Shown here in pieces: positions 9,238 to 17,649 of a stretch of 64,000 nt of DNA. The translations under genes were made by a program, and so were the position numbers. The notes under the pieces are model-generated. The model was given only the letters and a program-made list of their open reading frames with translations. It was not told the DNA's origin and made no database searches. Within the stretch, counting starts at the first letter, position 1; each line of letters opens with the position of its first letter. This DNA is from Hyphomicrobium_A sp963722495 (lineage in GTDB: Bacteria > Pseudomonadota > Alphaproteobacteria > Rhizobiales > Hyphomicrobiaceae): assembly GCA_963722495.1 (NCBI GenBank), contig CAVRND010000028.1:289597-353596 (forward strand), in the 5' to 3' direction.

Positions 9238-10152
9238 ATGAAGCGCATTGCTTCCAGTTCCTGTGTCGTGCCGCTGCTCAGTCTCGGGTTGTGTGCGGCG
9301 ATCGCCGCCGGGCCGGCTCAGGCACACGGCGGCGGCGGGTCGCACGGTGGCGGCATGACCGGTATGAGCAGAGGTTCTATCGGCTCAATGGGCCGCAGCG
9401 CGCTGGCGGCTCCGATGCTGGGTCCGCGGTTGGGCGCAGGCTCAGCCGCCACAATGCCGGGTTCAACGCTCGCGACTGCGGTAGCGCCGATAACCGGTGT
9501 GGGGGGACTGCCGACCGGCGCCTCAATTGCGCAAATGCCGCCCCCCCCGCCGGGCGAGGGCCTGCCAACCACTAGTAATGGTCTTGCTATCAATCAGGCC
9601 ACCGGACTTCCTGTCGGCACCCCCGATTTCAATCTTGGCAGCAGCAGTTTGGGTAGCAGCAGCACATCCGGAAGCACGGATCCGCGCGATCTCAGCAATC
9701 AACCCGCGACCACCGTGACGGGCGGCACTGCGCCTGAAACGGTCGCGCCCGGGGAATCATCGCCGCTGCCCGCAGGCACGGGCACGCCTTCCGGGACGGC
9801 GTTCCCTTCGGGTGAAGCTCTCGAGGCAGCGCGCGAAAACGCGCTGCAAGGGCCGCCCGGTTCCGCCATTCCGCCAGCGGTGACGGGTATCAACGAGAAC
9901 AGTACGGACACGTCCCAGACGACGGGCGACGCCGCCACGCAGCAGTCGACCCCAGGTCTTCCCGCTGCTCCGCTCCAGAACCCCTCGCTGCTGGATCCGA
10001 GTCAGCTTGCGGCGGGTGGTACGCCGAACATCAATGGCGCCAAGGGCAGCGACTTCAGAGGCTGCTTGGCGGCATGGGACAAGGCCACGCACATGTCGAA
10101 GTCGGAGTGGCGTCACTCGTGCCGCGAGACCATGACGCCCGAGCATCTCTGA
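9238..10152 (+). CDS. Secreted Gly/Ser-rich protein with C-terminal Cys motif, paralogue 2
   Basis: 304 residues with a signal peptide (VVPLLSLGLCAAIAAGPAQA), a His/Gly-rich start (HGGGGSHGGG), a long Pro/Ser/Thr/Gly-rich middle and the same terminal module as its neighbour: GCLAAWDKATHMSKSEWR then SCRETM. The ribosome-binding site (CGGAGG) sits 5 nt upstream. Shared blocks in the same order (LSNQPATT, PSGTA, ALEAAR, AIPP, the Cys motif) show tandem duplication followed by divergence of the linkers. Function unknown. Confidence 0.75.
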   Translation: MKRIASSSCVVPLLSLGLCAAIAAGPAQAHGGGGSHGGGMTGMSRGSIGSMGRSALAAPMLGPRLGAGSAATMPGSTLATAVAPITGVGGLPTGASIAQMPPPPPGEGLPTTSNGLAINQATGLPVGTPDFNLGSSSLGSSSTSGSTDPRDLSNQPATTVTGGTAPETVAPGESSPLPAGTGTPSGTAFPSGEALEAARENALQGPPGSAIPPAVTGINENSTDTSQTTGDAATQQSTPGLPAAPLQNPSLLDPSQLAAGGTPNINGAKGSDFRGCLAAWDKATHMSKSEWRHSCRETMTPEHL

Positions 10153-10192
10153 CCCTGGGCGCTGCGCCCGATCTCAATAAGGCGAAAGGTGA

Positions 10193-10269
10193 TGGTCGGA
10201 GCGGGGAGATTCGAACTCCCGACCCCTTGCTCCCGAAGCAAGTGCGCTACCAGGCTGCGCTACGCTCCG
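10193..10269 (-). tRNA. tRNA-Pro (CGG)
   Basis: On the minus strand the acceptor arm CGGAGCG pairs with CGCTCCG. The D-arm reads GCGCAGCCTGGTAGCGC, the anticodon arm is CTTGC-TTCGGGA-GCAAG with anticodon CGG, and the T-arm is GGGAGTTCGAATCTCCC. The 3' CCA is encoded (10193-10195). Confidence 0.95.
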
Positions 10270-10511
10270 CCCGACCGTCAGTCCTTTGAGGGACAACGCC
10301 GCAGCGTCCAGTAAAGGAAGCATGCGGCGAGGGCGGCTTTATAGCGGCCATGCGTCGGCCCCGCAAGCGAAGGGTTTTGCGCCGCCTTTCGGCCGCTGAC
10401 GCCGCGTCCACCAGGCGCAATCGCCACGGGATTGCCCGCTCACACCACCTCGACTATACGGGGCGCTCCCCGTCGCCCTTGCCCAGTACGGCTCGGCATG
10501 CCGGGGCGAGT

Positions 10512-10586
10512 TGGGGCGTCGCCAAGTGGTAAGGCAACGGATTTTGATTCCGTCATACCCAGGTTCGAATCCTGGCGCCCCAGCCA
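10512..10586 (+). tRNA. tRNA-Gln (TTG)
   Basis: The acceptor TGGGGCG pairs with CGCCCCA. The anticodon arm is ACGGA-TTTTGAT-TCCGT with anticodon TTG, and the T-arm is CCAGGTTCGAATCCTGG. An encoded CCA ends at 10586. It is divergent from tRNA-Pro, about 240 nt away. Confidence 0.96.
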
Positions 10587-10815
10587 ATATCTGCCGGCGT
10601 TTGCGGCGGCCGATTGCGACATTGCCGGTGCCATCACCACTCGCCACTCCCCCTCACCGGATGCCAGAGCGGCAGTGTTGCGCCCAGTACACAAGCGGGC
10701 GTCGAAAGGGGCTGCCGATAACAATCCGCCCAAGGATCACTCGACAACGAGAGAACGCGAGTCGAAAGTCGAAGGATAAAGGCGGGTCCGTCAATATTTT
10801 GGCGGGAGGCATTTC

Positions 10816-11118
10816 ATGAGTTGTTTTTATCGCGGGATCGATCCCGCGACTTCAGATTTTTTGACGGGAATTATGGAAGGCGCTTGGAGCGAAGCCGAAA
10901 GTTTGGCTGCTTTGAGGCTCGACCCCGTGGGCACGCACGCCGCCATGGTACGCGGTATCGCCGAGGCCGTAGATCAAGGCGACCGTGATCCGGTCCGATT
11001 GAGGAACCTTGCCCTGGAGATTGCCCGAAGCCACCAAATGCCACGAACTCCCGCGAAGGCTAAGCTGACTTCGTTAGGCACTGTGCTGCACTTTTTCATG
11101 AGACGAATGGCGATATGA
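10816..11118 (+). CDS. Hypothetical protein, 100 residues
   Basis: A ribosome-binding site (GGGAGG) lies 7 nt before the ATG. The protein is mostly helical by composition (ESLAALRLDPVGTHAAMVRG, LRNLALEIARSHQ) with a hydrophobic end (LHFFMRRMAI). No signal peptide, membrane helix or family motif is recognised. The surrounding DNA looks less GC-rich than neighbouring genes, so it may be a recently acquired or poorly conserved gene. Confidence 0.5.
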   Translation: MSCFYRGIDPATSDFLTGIMEGAWSEAESLAALRLDPVGTHAAMVRGIAEAVDQGDRDPVRLRNLALEIARSHQMPRTPAKAKLTSLGTVLHFFMRRMAI

Positions 11119-11532
11119 GCCGGCTGCCTCAATGACAAAGCATCGCCGAGCCCGAACGATGCAACGGGCAAGTCTCGTGCCCATCAACGACGACTTCAGT
11201 CCTGACGATTTCTGCGAACGACTTTGATTGGTGAGGGTGCGGGTGCTCTAGCCACTGCGCCATCGCCGATACTCGCCCCTGAGGGTTAATCAGCGGGTAA
11301 GCTGTCGACGTCGCATTCCCCGGTCGGGTGTGCGGCTCAACTCCGGCATGCGGAACGCGCCGGACCGCATTCAACCGGCCCCGCCGTTACGGCCCTCGGC
11401 GAAAGGCCAGCTCTCGGCGCGGGCCTTTTTCCGTTATACCTGGGCAAAGTGGGCGCATCTGGACCCAACAGTCCATTTGTGTAGGATGCGCGCCGAACGG
11501 ACTGGGCGCTAATTAGGAACAGAGAGACACCC
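11119..11532. other. Intergenic stretch without a gene
   Basis: No reading frame with a ribosome-binding site or family signature is present. It contains a tRNA D-arm-like fragment on the minus strand (around 11235-11265) without a fold, and an intrinsic-terminator-like hairpin at 11402-11430 ahead of fabI. Confidence 0.5.
11402..11430 (+). terminator. Intrinsic terminator-like hairpin
   Basis: Stem AAAGGCC/GGCCTTT with a 13-nt loop, followed by a T-run. It lies about 280 nt after the nearest upstream gene and 100 nt before fabI, so it may isolate the fabI operon from upstream transcription. Confidence 0.5.
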
Positions 11533-12384
11533 ATGACGGAGCCTATGCCGAGCGCAGGGGTTGCGAAGGGCAACCTGTTGGCTGGCAAACGCGGCCTTAT
11601 CATGGGCTTAGCCAACAACCGTTCGATTGCCTGGGGCATCGCCCGGGCAGCCGCAGCCCAAGGCGCCGAGCTTGCCTTCACCTACCAGGGCGATGCGCTG
11701 AAGAAGCGCGTCGGGCCGTTGGCGGCAGAACTTGGGTCCAAAATCGTACTTCCCTGCGACGTTGTGGACGCCGGCTCGATGGATGCCGTGTTCGCCGAGT
11801 TGGAACGCGTCTGGGGCCGCCTCGACTTCCTCGTCCACTGCATCGCATTTTCGGATAAATCCGAGCTCGACGGCCGCTACGTCGACACGAGCGAGAAGAA
11901 CTTCACGCAGACGATGCTCGTCTCCTGCTACTCGTTCACCGCTCTCGCGGCGCGCGCCGAGAAGCTGATGCCGGCCGGCGGCTCTATGCTGACGCTCACT
12001 TACTACGGCGCCGAAAAGGTGATGCCGCATTACAATGTGATGGGCGTCGCCAAAGCGGCACTGGAAGCCAGCGTGCGCTACCTCGCCGCCGACCTCGGCA
12101 AGAAGAGCATCCGCGTCAACGCGATTTCCGCCGGGCCGATCAAGACGCTCGCTGCCTCGGGCATCGCCGACTTTCGCTACATCCTGCGTTGGAACGAATA
12201 CAATTCTCCGCTGCGCCGTACGGTGACCATCGAGGAGGTCGGCGGCGCCGGTCTTTACCTGCTGTCGGACCTCTCGCGCGGCGTCACGGGCGAAGTGCAC
12301 CACGTCGATTCCGGCTACCACGTTCAGGGCATGAAGAACGAGGAAGCCCCGGACATCACGGTCGCCAAAGCCGAGGACGCCTGA
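11533..12384 (+). CDS. fabI: Enoyl-[acyl-carrier-protein] reductase (NADH)
   Basis: 283 residues. FabI reduces trans-2-enoyl-ACP in the last step of each fatty-acid elongation cycle. The N-terminal nucleotide-binding segment is RGLIMGLANNRSIAWGIA. The FabI active-site spacing is intact: Tyr157, Tyr167 and Lys174 in TYYGAEKVMPHYNVMGVAK, a pattern that separates FabI from ordinary SDRs. The substrate-loop region reads GPIKTLAASGI and the C-terminus has HHVDSGYHVQGM. It is followed 21 nt later by a phosphoglycerate-mutase-like gene, probably in one operon. Confidence 0.95.
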   Translation: MTEPMPSAGVAKGNLLAGKRGLIMGLANNRSIAWGIARAAAAQGAELAFTYQGDALKKRVGPLAAELGSKIVLPCDVVDAGSMDAVFAELERVWGRLDFLVHCIAFSDKSELDGRYVDTSEKNFTQTMLVSCYSFTALAARAEKLMPAGGSMLTLTYYGAEKVMPHYNVMGVAKAALEASVRYLAADLGKKSIRVNAISAGPIKTLAASGIADFRYILRWNEYNSPLRRTVTIEEVGGAGLYLLSDLSRGVTGEVHHVDSGYHVQGMKNEEAPDITVAKAEDA

Positions 12385-12405
12385 GCGACGGAGCGTATCG
12401 AAGCG

Positions 12406-12993
12406 ATGCGCGACGGCGTCACCATCTATTTCATCCGCCACGGCGAGACCGACTGGAACGCGCAATCGCGTTACCAGGGGCAGGCCGATGTCCCCATGAA
12501 CGAGAACGGGCGCGCGCAGGCACGCCGCAACGGCGAGGCCTTGCAGACCCTGCTGCCGGGCATCGCCCAATGCCGCTTCGTTGCTAGCCCCCTCTTGCGC
12601 GCTCAAGAGACGATGGAGATCGTGCGCGCCACGATGGGGCTGGAGCCGCGCGCCTACGGCCTCGATGATCGCCTGCGGGAAATTCACTACGGGCACTGGC
12701 AGGGCATCTTCGCCCACGATCTGCCGGATGTTGACGCGCCTGGCATGGAAGCGCGGGCGCGCGATACGTTTCGCTGGCGCCCCGTGGGCGGCGAAAGCTA
12801 CGAGGACTTGATGGCGCGCTCTGTCGATTGGCTAGCCGACGTGGAGCGGGACACGGTGGTTGCTGCACACGGCGGCATCAGCCGCGTCCTGCGCGGATAC
12901 CTTTATGGGATCGACACCACGGTTGTGCCGGAGCTTCCCGTGCCGCAGGACCGCATTCTGATCCTGCGTCGCGACGGCATGGACTGGTTGTAG
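12406..12993 (+). CDS. Histidine phosphatase family protein (phosphoglycerate mutase-like)
   Basis: 195 residues. The catalytic RHGETDWN begins at residue 11, with the second-histidine motif AAHGGISRVLRGYL near the C-terminus and the acidic LREIHYGHWQG in between. Family members remove phosphate from small metabolites or act as mutases; the substrate is not predictable here. It directly follows fabI and is closed by a strong hairpin. Confidence 0.88.
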   Translation: MRDGVTIYFIRHGETDWNAQSRYQGQADVPMNENGRAQARRNGEALQTLLPGIAQCRFVASPLLRAQETMEIVRATMGLEPRAYGLDDRLREIHYGHWQGIFAHDLPDVDAPGMEARARDTFRWRPVGGESYEDLMARSVDWLADVERDTVVAAHGGISRVLRGYLYGIDTTVVPELPVPQDRILILRRDGMDWL

Positions 12994-13007
12994 GGCACAT
13001 CTAAAAA

Positions 13008-13040
13008 GAAGAGCCGGGGCAGCGGCTGCCCCGGCTCTTC
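13008..13040. terminator. Strong hairpin terminator after the fabI operon
   Basis: A nearly perfect 16-bp inverted repeat (GAAGAGCCGGGGCAGC and its complement) with a 1-nt centre begins 15 nt after the phosphatase stop. An A-run precedes it, so the canonical U-tract is on the minus strand. It probably still works as a barrier on the plus strand. Confidence 0.65.
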
Positions 13041-13660
13041 CCAGTCAAGTCTAATGTCCGCTCGGTGACGGTTGCTCAGGCCGGCAAGGAGCGGCACAGA
13101 TTGTCGGGCACGACCGAAGCCGGCCCGTGACGCGTACGTTGCTTGCGACACGCGACCGGCGGATCTAACGCCCTCGAAGCTCAGAAACGTTGCTAGACCG
13201 GTGGTCCCAAGGCGAAGCCTGTGGCGACCGGTGGTCCCCGCCTAGTGGCGGTAGTGCAGAAAGATCGCGCCGCGCGTGAAGCGAAGCGTCCTCTATCGTG
13301 CTGTCTCCTGGCAGCTTGTCGCGTATCGCGACGCAGTACTGAGCCCAGATAAGCTGCGTCGATTGAGTTCTGTCACGGGCTTTGCCGCCACTAGTGTCCA
13401 GATTCCGAAGTTCGCCAGTGCTTGCGTCTGGGGGCTGGGGCGAACTTCGGAATCATAGGGGACACTAGATGCATAGGCCTTCTAGCGCGATTCAGATCGA
13501 GAAATTCGCTCGGTCCCTGGCCACCAATGATGGCGAATTTCTCGATCATCGCGCTAGCCCTTGCGAGCGTGCGCTTGCACTCCTAAGACTGGCACAACTG
13601 CCACGGCGCCAGGTTGCACGCGCATCCGCACCGCCATCCCCTCATCGACGGCAACAGGCG
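13041..13660. other. Intergenic stretch with repeats, no gene
   Basis: No convincing coding frame. It holds a 13-bp direct repeat (GACCGGTGGTCCC at 13196 and 13226, 30 nt apart) and a two-module palindromic repeat element (13391-13557). The open frame that reaches aroC from 13469 passes through that repeat and is not translated protein. Confidence 0.6.
13391..13557 (+). repeat. CTAG-bounded two-module palindromic repeat, copy 1
   Basis: Module A (13391-13468) is bounded by CTAGTGTCC and GGACACTAG and contains the inverted pair GATTCCGAAGTTCGCC / GGCGAACTTCGGAATC. Module B (13482-13557) is bounded by CTAGCGCGAT and ATCGCGCTAG and contains GATCGAGAAATTCGCT facing GGCGAATTTCTCGATC. A diverged, shortened copy lies in the opposite orientation at 27286-27407. 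No coding capacity; a dispersed extragenic palindromic or MITE-like element is the best description. Confidence 0.8.
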
Positions 13661-14746
13661 ATGTCGCACAACACTTTTGGTCATCTGTTCCGTGTCACGA
13701 CCTGGGGCGAGAGCCACGGGCCGGCGCTCGGCTGCGTGGTCGACGGTTGCCCGCCCGGACTGCCATTGGAAGCGGCCGACATCCAGGCCTATCTCGACAA
13801 GCGGCGACCAGGCCAATCGCGCTTCACGACGCAGCGCCAGGAGCCCGACGAGGTCGAGATATTGTCGGGGGTGTTCTCCGACGCCAACGGCCGGCAGGTC
13901 ACGACCGGCACGCCGATCTCGCTGATGATCCGCAACGTCGATCAGCGCTCGAAGGACTACGGCGACATCGTCGACAAGTTTCGCCCTGGGCATGCCGACT
14001 ACACCTACTGGAAAAAGTACGGCATTCGCGACTACCGCGGCGGCGGGCGCTCATCGGCGCGCGAGACCGCGGCACGCGTTGCCGCGGGTGCGGTGGCGCG
14101 CAAGGTGCTCGAGGGCGTCACCATCCGCGGCGCGCTCGTGCAGATCGGCAACATCCCCGTCGACCGCTCGACATGGGATTGGGATGCCGTCAACGCTAAC
14201 CCCTTCTTCTGTCCTGACCCGGCGACGGCCGTTGCCTGGGCCGACTACCTCGACCGAGTGCGCAAGTCCGGTTCGTCCATCGGGGCCATCGTCGAGGTTG
14301 TCGCCGAGGGCGTCCCGGCAGGCTGGGGCTCGCCGATCTACGCCAAGCTCGATCAGGACATCGCCTCGGCGATGATGAGCATCAACGCCGTGAAGGGCGT
14401 CGAGATCGGCGCTGGCATGTCCGCTGCCGAGCTCACAGGCGAACAGAACGCCGACGAGATGCGCATCGGAGGCGACGGACAGCCCTGTTTTCTGTCGAAC
14501 CACGCTGGCGGCATTCTCGGCGGCATTTCTACTGGCCAACCGATCGTGTGCCGCTTTGCCGTGAAGCCGACCTCGTCGATCCTGACGCCGCGCAAGACCA
14601 TCGACAGCGAAGGCGGCGAGACGGACATCGTTACCAAGGGCCGGCACGACCCGTGCGTTGGAATCCGCGCGGTGCCCATCGGTGAAGCGATGATGGCCAT
14701 CGTGCTGGCCGATCAGTTCCTGCGCCATCGCGCGCAGATCGGCTGA
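13661..14746 (+). CDS. aroC: Chorismate synthase
   Basis: 361 residues from the ATG at 13661. Chorismate synthase converts 5-enolpyruvylshikimate 3-phosphate to chorismate, the last common step to aromatic amino acids, using reduced FMN. Three family signatures are intact: WGESHGPALGCVVDGCPPGL, RPGQSRFTTQRQEPDEVEI and RDYRGGGRSSARETAARVAA. The C-terminus has SNHAGGILGGISTGQPI and RHDPCVGIRAVPIGEAM. The frame is open upstream to 13469 but that part lies in a repeat element, so the MSHNTFGHLF start is correct. Confidence 0.96.
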   Translation: MSHNTFGHLFRVTTWGESHGPALGCVVDGCPPGLPLEAADIQAYLDKRRPGQSRFTTQRQEPDEVEILSGVFSDANGRQVTTGTPISLMIRNVDQRSKDYGDIVDKFRPGHADYTYWKKYGIRDYRGGGRSSARETAARVAAGAVARKVLEGVTIRGALVQIGNIPVDRSTWDWDAVNANPFFCPDPATAVAWADYLDRVRKSGSSIGAIVEVVAEGVPAGWGSPIYAKLDQDIASAMMSINAVKGVEIGAGMSAAELTGEQNADEMRIGGDGQPCFLSNHAGGILGGISTGQPIVCRFAVKPTSSILTPRKTIDSEGGETDIVTKGRHDPCVGIRAVPIGEAMMAIVLADQFLRHRAQIG

Positions 14747-14839
14747 CGCACTCCGCCGCAGCGGACCAAAACGCGACGCCATGCGTTCTCAATCCAGACC
14801 GCGCACGACTTGGCGCGCCTGACATAAGGAGCGACCCCT

Positions 14840-15856
14840 ATGCAGTACCGCAAGCTCGGTCCCTTGGAGGTGTCGGCCCTTGGCCTCGGCTGCATGGGCA
14901 TGTCCGACTTCTACGTCGGCGGAAGCGAGGCCGAATTTGTCGAGACGATCCACCACGCGCTGGAGCTCGGCGTGACTTTTCTCGACACCGCCGACATGTA
15001 TGGCCGCGGTGCCAACGAGGAACTGGTGGGCCGCGCCATCAAGGGCAAGCGCGACGGGGTCGTCCTGGCGACAAAGTTCGGCATCGTACGCGGCAGCGAC
15101 GGGGCAATCACTGGCTTCGATGGCCGGCCCGACTATGTACGCCGGGCGTGCGAAGCCAGTCTCAGGCGGCTCGGCGTCGACACCATCGATCTCTATTATC
15201 AGCACCGCGTCGATCCCAACACGCCGATCGAGGACACGGTCGCCGCCATGGCCGAGCTGGTCCGCGAAGGCAAGGTCCGCCACATCGGCCTGTCCGAAGC
15301 CTCGGCCGAAACCATCCGCCGGGCACACAAGGTGCACCCGATTACCGCGCTACAGAGCGAATACTCGCTGTGGACGCGCGAGCCGGAGGCCGAGATCCTT
15401 CCAGCCGTGCGCGAGCTCGGCATCGGCTTTGTCGCTTACAGCCCGCTCGGCCGCGGCTTTCTCACCGGACAGATCAAATCGTCTGCAGATCTCGAAGAGG
15501 GCGACTACCGACGCAATTCGCCGCGTTTCCAAGGCGAGAACTTTCAGAAAAATCTCGATCTCGTGGTCGCCGTCGCCGAGATCGCGGAAGAGAAGCACTG
15601 CACACCGGCACAGCTCGCGCTGGCTTGGGTGCTGGCGCAGGGTGATCACATCGTTCCCATCCCAGGCACGAAACGGCCGCGCTACATCGCCGAGAACATG
15701 GGCGCGCTGGCGTTGACGCTCACGCCTGCAGATCTGCAGCGCATCGATAGCGTATTTCCCCGCGGCGCCGCCTCCGGCGAGCGCTATCCCGCCGCCACGC
15801 TGAAGGCCATCAATGCTGACGCAGCTCCGCCTGGTGGCGCAATCACGCAAAAATAA
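14840..15856 (+). CDS. Aldo/keto reductase
   Basis: 338 residues, AKR superfamily (TIM barrel, NADPH). The N-terminus KLGPLEVSALGLGCMGMSDF is typical. The catalytic tetrad is visible as Asp in FLDTADMYG with its Tyr, Lys in LATKFG and His in YYQHRVDP. The NADPH-binding C-terminal region has VPIPGTKRPRYIAENM. It resembles the AKR13-like group. The ribosome-binding site AAGGAG lies 9 nt upstream. The substrate is unknown. Confidence 0.9.
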   Translation: MQYRKLGPLEVSALGLGCMGMSDFYVGGSEAEFVETIHHALELGVTFLDTADMYGRGANEELVGRAIKGKRDGVVLATKFGIVRGSDGAITGFDGRPDYVRRACEASLRRLGVDTIDLYYQHRVDPNTPIEDTVAAMAELVREGKVRHIGLSEASAETIRRAHKVHPITALQSEYSLWTREPEAEILPAVRELGIGFVAYSPLGRGFLTGQIKSSADLEEGDYRRNSPRFQGENFQKNLDLVVAVAEIAEEKHCTPAQLALAWVLAQGDHIVPIPGTKRPRYIAENMGALALTLTPADLQRIDSVFPRGAASGERYPAATLKAINADAAPPGGAITQK

Positions 15857-16108
15857 TTGCGGGCTGCTCGTCAAATTGACGCATGCGAGGCTAGCCAAAG
15901 TTTGGCCTCTGAGTTATCGTCAACAAACTGAAGCTCAAGAGAAATCTAGTCCCTGACGTTGCGGCCTCACGGAGGTATGCAGCTCGCAATTCTCCGTGTG
16001 GAGAGTCGCGCCTGCACGCTCCTGCGAGCCGCGCGAACGACAAAGCCTGCCTGCTGTTCCTGCCCGGTGCAGGGAGTTGGTTTTTCCGCGTTTGGGAGGC
16101 GTGGTGCC

Positions 16109-16651
16109 GTGCTGAGAGTCGAAGAACGCCGTGGTCGGCCGACCCTACTGAGTAAAGCCGCCGCCGACAGAACTACCCCCGACATACGTTACGACATCGC
16201 TCCTTCCGTTCCGCTGATCGCGCGCGACAGCTTCGTCGCCGAGACGGCCAGCAAGATGGAGCAACTGCAGGCGACCGTGCGACTGATGTCGCGCGATCTC
16301 GGCCAACTGGCGTCAAAGGTGGCCGAGCTGCAGGAGGCGTCCGCGCAGGAGCAGCGCTGGCAGACCTTCCAGCACGGCGAGAAGCGCAGCAAGCAAGCAA
16401 AACTCGAAGAGCTGCTGCGCGGCTGCCGCGATCTGAAAGCGCGTCTCGACAAGATCGAGCAGCGATCGGCCGGCGATTACCACGCCTACAACAGCTTCGA
16501 GGCGGTGAGCCGCAAGCTTTCGGAGCTGGAGACGTTCAGGGACGAAGCGCGGCGCAGCGAGCGCGCCATGATGATGCGTGCATGGGTGCTATTCGGGGCG
16601 GTGAGTGTCGCCGCCATCGTCGTCGTATTGGCCAACGTACTGGTGCACTAA
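16109..16651 (+). CDS. Coiled-coil protein with C-terminal membrane anchor
   Basis: 180 residues from a GTG at 16109, chosen because GGGAGG precedes it and the upstream part of the frame has no protein character. The middle (residues about 45-145) is a long charged helix with heptad features (LQATVRLMSRDLGQLASKV, LKARLDKIEQRS, SRKLSELETFRDEARRSE). It ends in one hydrophobic helix (WVLFGAVSVAAIVVVLANVL) that would anchor it with the coiled coil in the cytoplasm. No known family recognised. Confidence 0.6.
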   Translation: MLRVEERRGRPTLLSKAAADRTTPDIRYDIAPSVPLIARDSFVAETASKMEQLQATVRLMSRDLGQLASKVAELQEASAQEQRWQTFQHGEKRSKQAKLEELLRGCRDLKARLDKIEQRSAGDYHAYNSFEAVSRKLSELETFRDEARRSERAMMMRAWVLFGAVSVAAIVVVLANVLVH

Positions 16652-16711
16652 ATCAAACGGTAGGCGCTTACCCAAGCGCCTGCCGTCTCAATTGCATAAC
16701 GTTAAGCTCTC

Positions 16712-17332
16712 TCAGCTCGCGCGGCGGCGCTGCGCGGCGGGGCGCTTCCTGGGCTTTGTCGGGGCCTTCGACACCTTGCGAGAAGCCGGGCGACGCGCGG
16801 TTGCAGCCTTCGTGCGTTTGGCGTTCTTGCGGGCGCCGCTCTTGTTGACGCGCGCCTCTGCAATGGCGGTAAGCTTCTTATCGGCCGCCTTCTCCTCGCG
16901 CAGGTTCCGTTCGAGCAACGGGACCACCTCGTCCTTGCCCAGTTCGGTCGCCCACGCAATCAACGTGCCGTAGCGCGCGATCTCGTAGTGCTCGACCGCC
17001 TGCGCCGAGGCGATGACAGCGGCGTTGGTCACCGTGCGGCCGTCGACGTCGCCGAGGACCTCGTCGCCTTCCGTCAGGATTCCGTCGATCCCCGGACAGC
17101 GCGTGCCCTTGGGATCTTCGCCCAGCAGCTCGAAGGCCTGCTCGAGGCGTGTCACTTGGACCTCCGTCTCGGCCAGATGTGCCTTCAGGCCCTTTTTGAG
17201 CTCGGCGTCGCTCGCCGCTTCGATCATCTTCGGCAGATTTTTTACGATCTGGTTCTCGGCATAATAGATGTCCTTGAGGCCGTGCATGAACAGGTCCTCG
17301 AGGGTTTTTAGATCTCGTGTGAACAGTCCCAC
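16712..17332 (-). CDS. DUF892 ferritin-like protein with basic histone-like tail
   Basis: 206 residues from a GTG at 17332 with GGGAG 8 nt upstream; the longer frame to 17785 crosses a promoter and a repeat. Residues 1-160 are a DUF892 (YciE/YciF-type) helical bundle: LEDLFMHGLKDIYYAENQIV, ETEVQVTRLEQAFELLG and AQAVEHYEIARYGTLIAWA carry the Glu/His ligands of the ferritin-like fold. The last 45 residues are Lys/Arg/Ala-rich (KNAKRTKAATARRPASRKV), like an H1-type DNA-binding tail. It is a paralogue of the 26116 gene, which lacks the tail. An EcfG-type promoter lies 47 nt upstream. Stress role inferred. Confidence 0.82.
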   Translation of the reverse strand: MGLFTRDLKTLEDLFMHGLKDIYYAENQIVKNLPKMIEAASDAELKKGLKAHLAETEVQVTRLEQAFELLGEDPKGTRCPGIDGILTEGDEVLGDVDGRTVTNAAVIASAQAVEHYEIARYGTLIAWATELGKDEVVPLLERNLREEKAADKKLTAIAEARVNKSGARKNAKRTKAATARRPASRKVSKAPTKPRKRPAAQRRRAS

Positions 17333-17378
17333 TTTTGCGTCTCCCGGATGTGTACTGATTATGGCGCTGTGCGACGCA

Positions 17379-17404
17379 AACGCGTGAATTCGCAACGAAG
17401 TTCC
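17379..17404 (-). promoter_or_regulatory. EcfG-type promoter of the tailed DUF892 gene
   Basis: On the minus strand GGAAC, a 17-nt spacer, then CGTT: a full match to the EcfG consensus, 47 nt from the start codon at 17332. Confidence 0.7.
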
Positions 17405-17566
17405 TGTCGGGAGCAAAACGGGACTCGCGTATCGCATCCGCTGCTGGGCGATACCGTACCGTTCCTCATCAAGGGATGGGTCGTGCCGCCCCTTCACCCG
17501 GAGCTCTTGCTTTGCATTGCGCTCCGACCTCGGCGGGGAGCGGTTAAAGAAGTCACGACGCTTTTC

Positions 17567-17590
17567 ACCTCTCCCCGGTTGGGGAGAGGT
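17567..17590. repeat. CCTCTCCCC-type extragenic palindrome
   Basis: A perfect 10-bp stem ACCTCTCCCC/GGGGAGAGGT with a GGTT loop, flanked by TTTTC and CGGAAG. It resembles the CCTCTCCCC...GGGGAGAGG extragenic palindromes I recall as scattered through rhizobial genomes. It lies in the 317-nt gap between the DUF892 promoter and the end of rimO, which otherwise holds nothing recognisable. Confidence 0.6.
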
Positions 17591-17649
17591 CGGAAGCGAT
17601 CGAAGATCGGTTCCGGGTGGGGGCGCGCGTCTAGAGAGTCGGAAAAACC

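Noticed and set aside
11231..11270. tRNA-like fragment on the minus strand (GGCGCAGTGGCTAGAGCAC)
   Set aside because: Only a D-arm-like segment is present; no anticodon stem, T-arm or acceptor pairing can be drawn. It could be a remnant, but nothing else supports it.
13276..13458. 60-residue plus-strand ORF before aroC
   Set aside because: Its second half is the palindromic repeat and no start signal precedes it.
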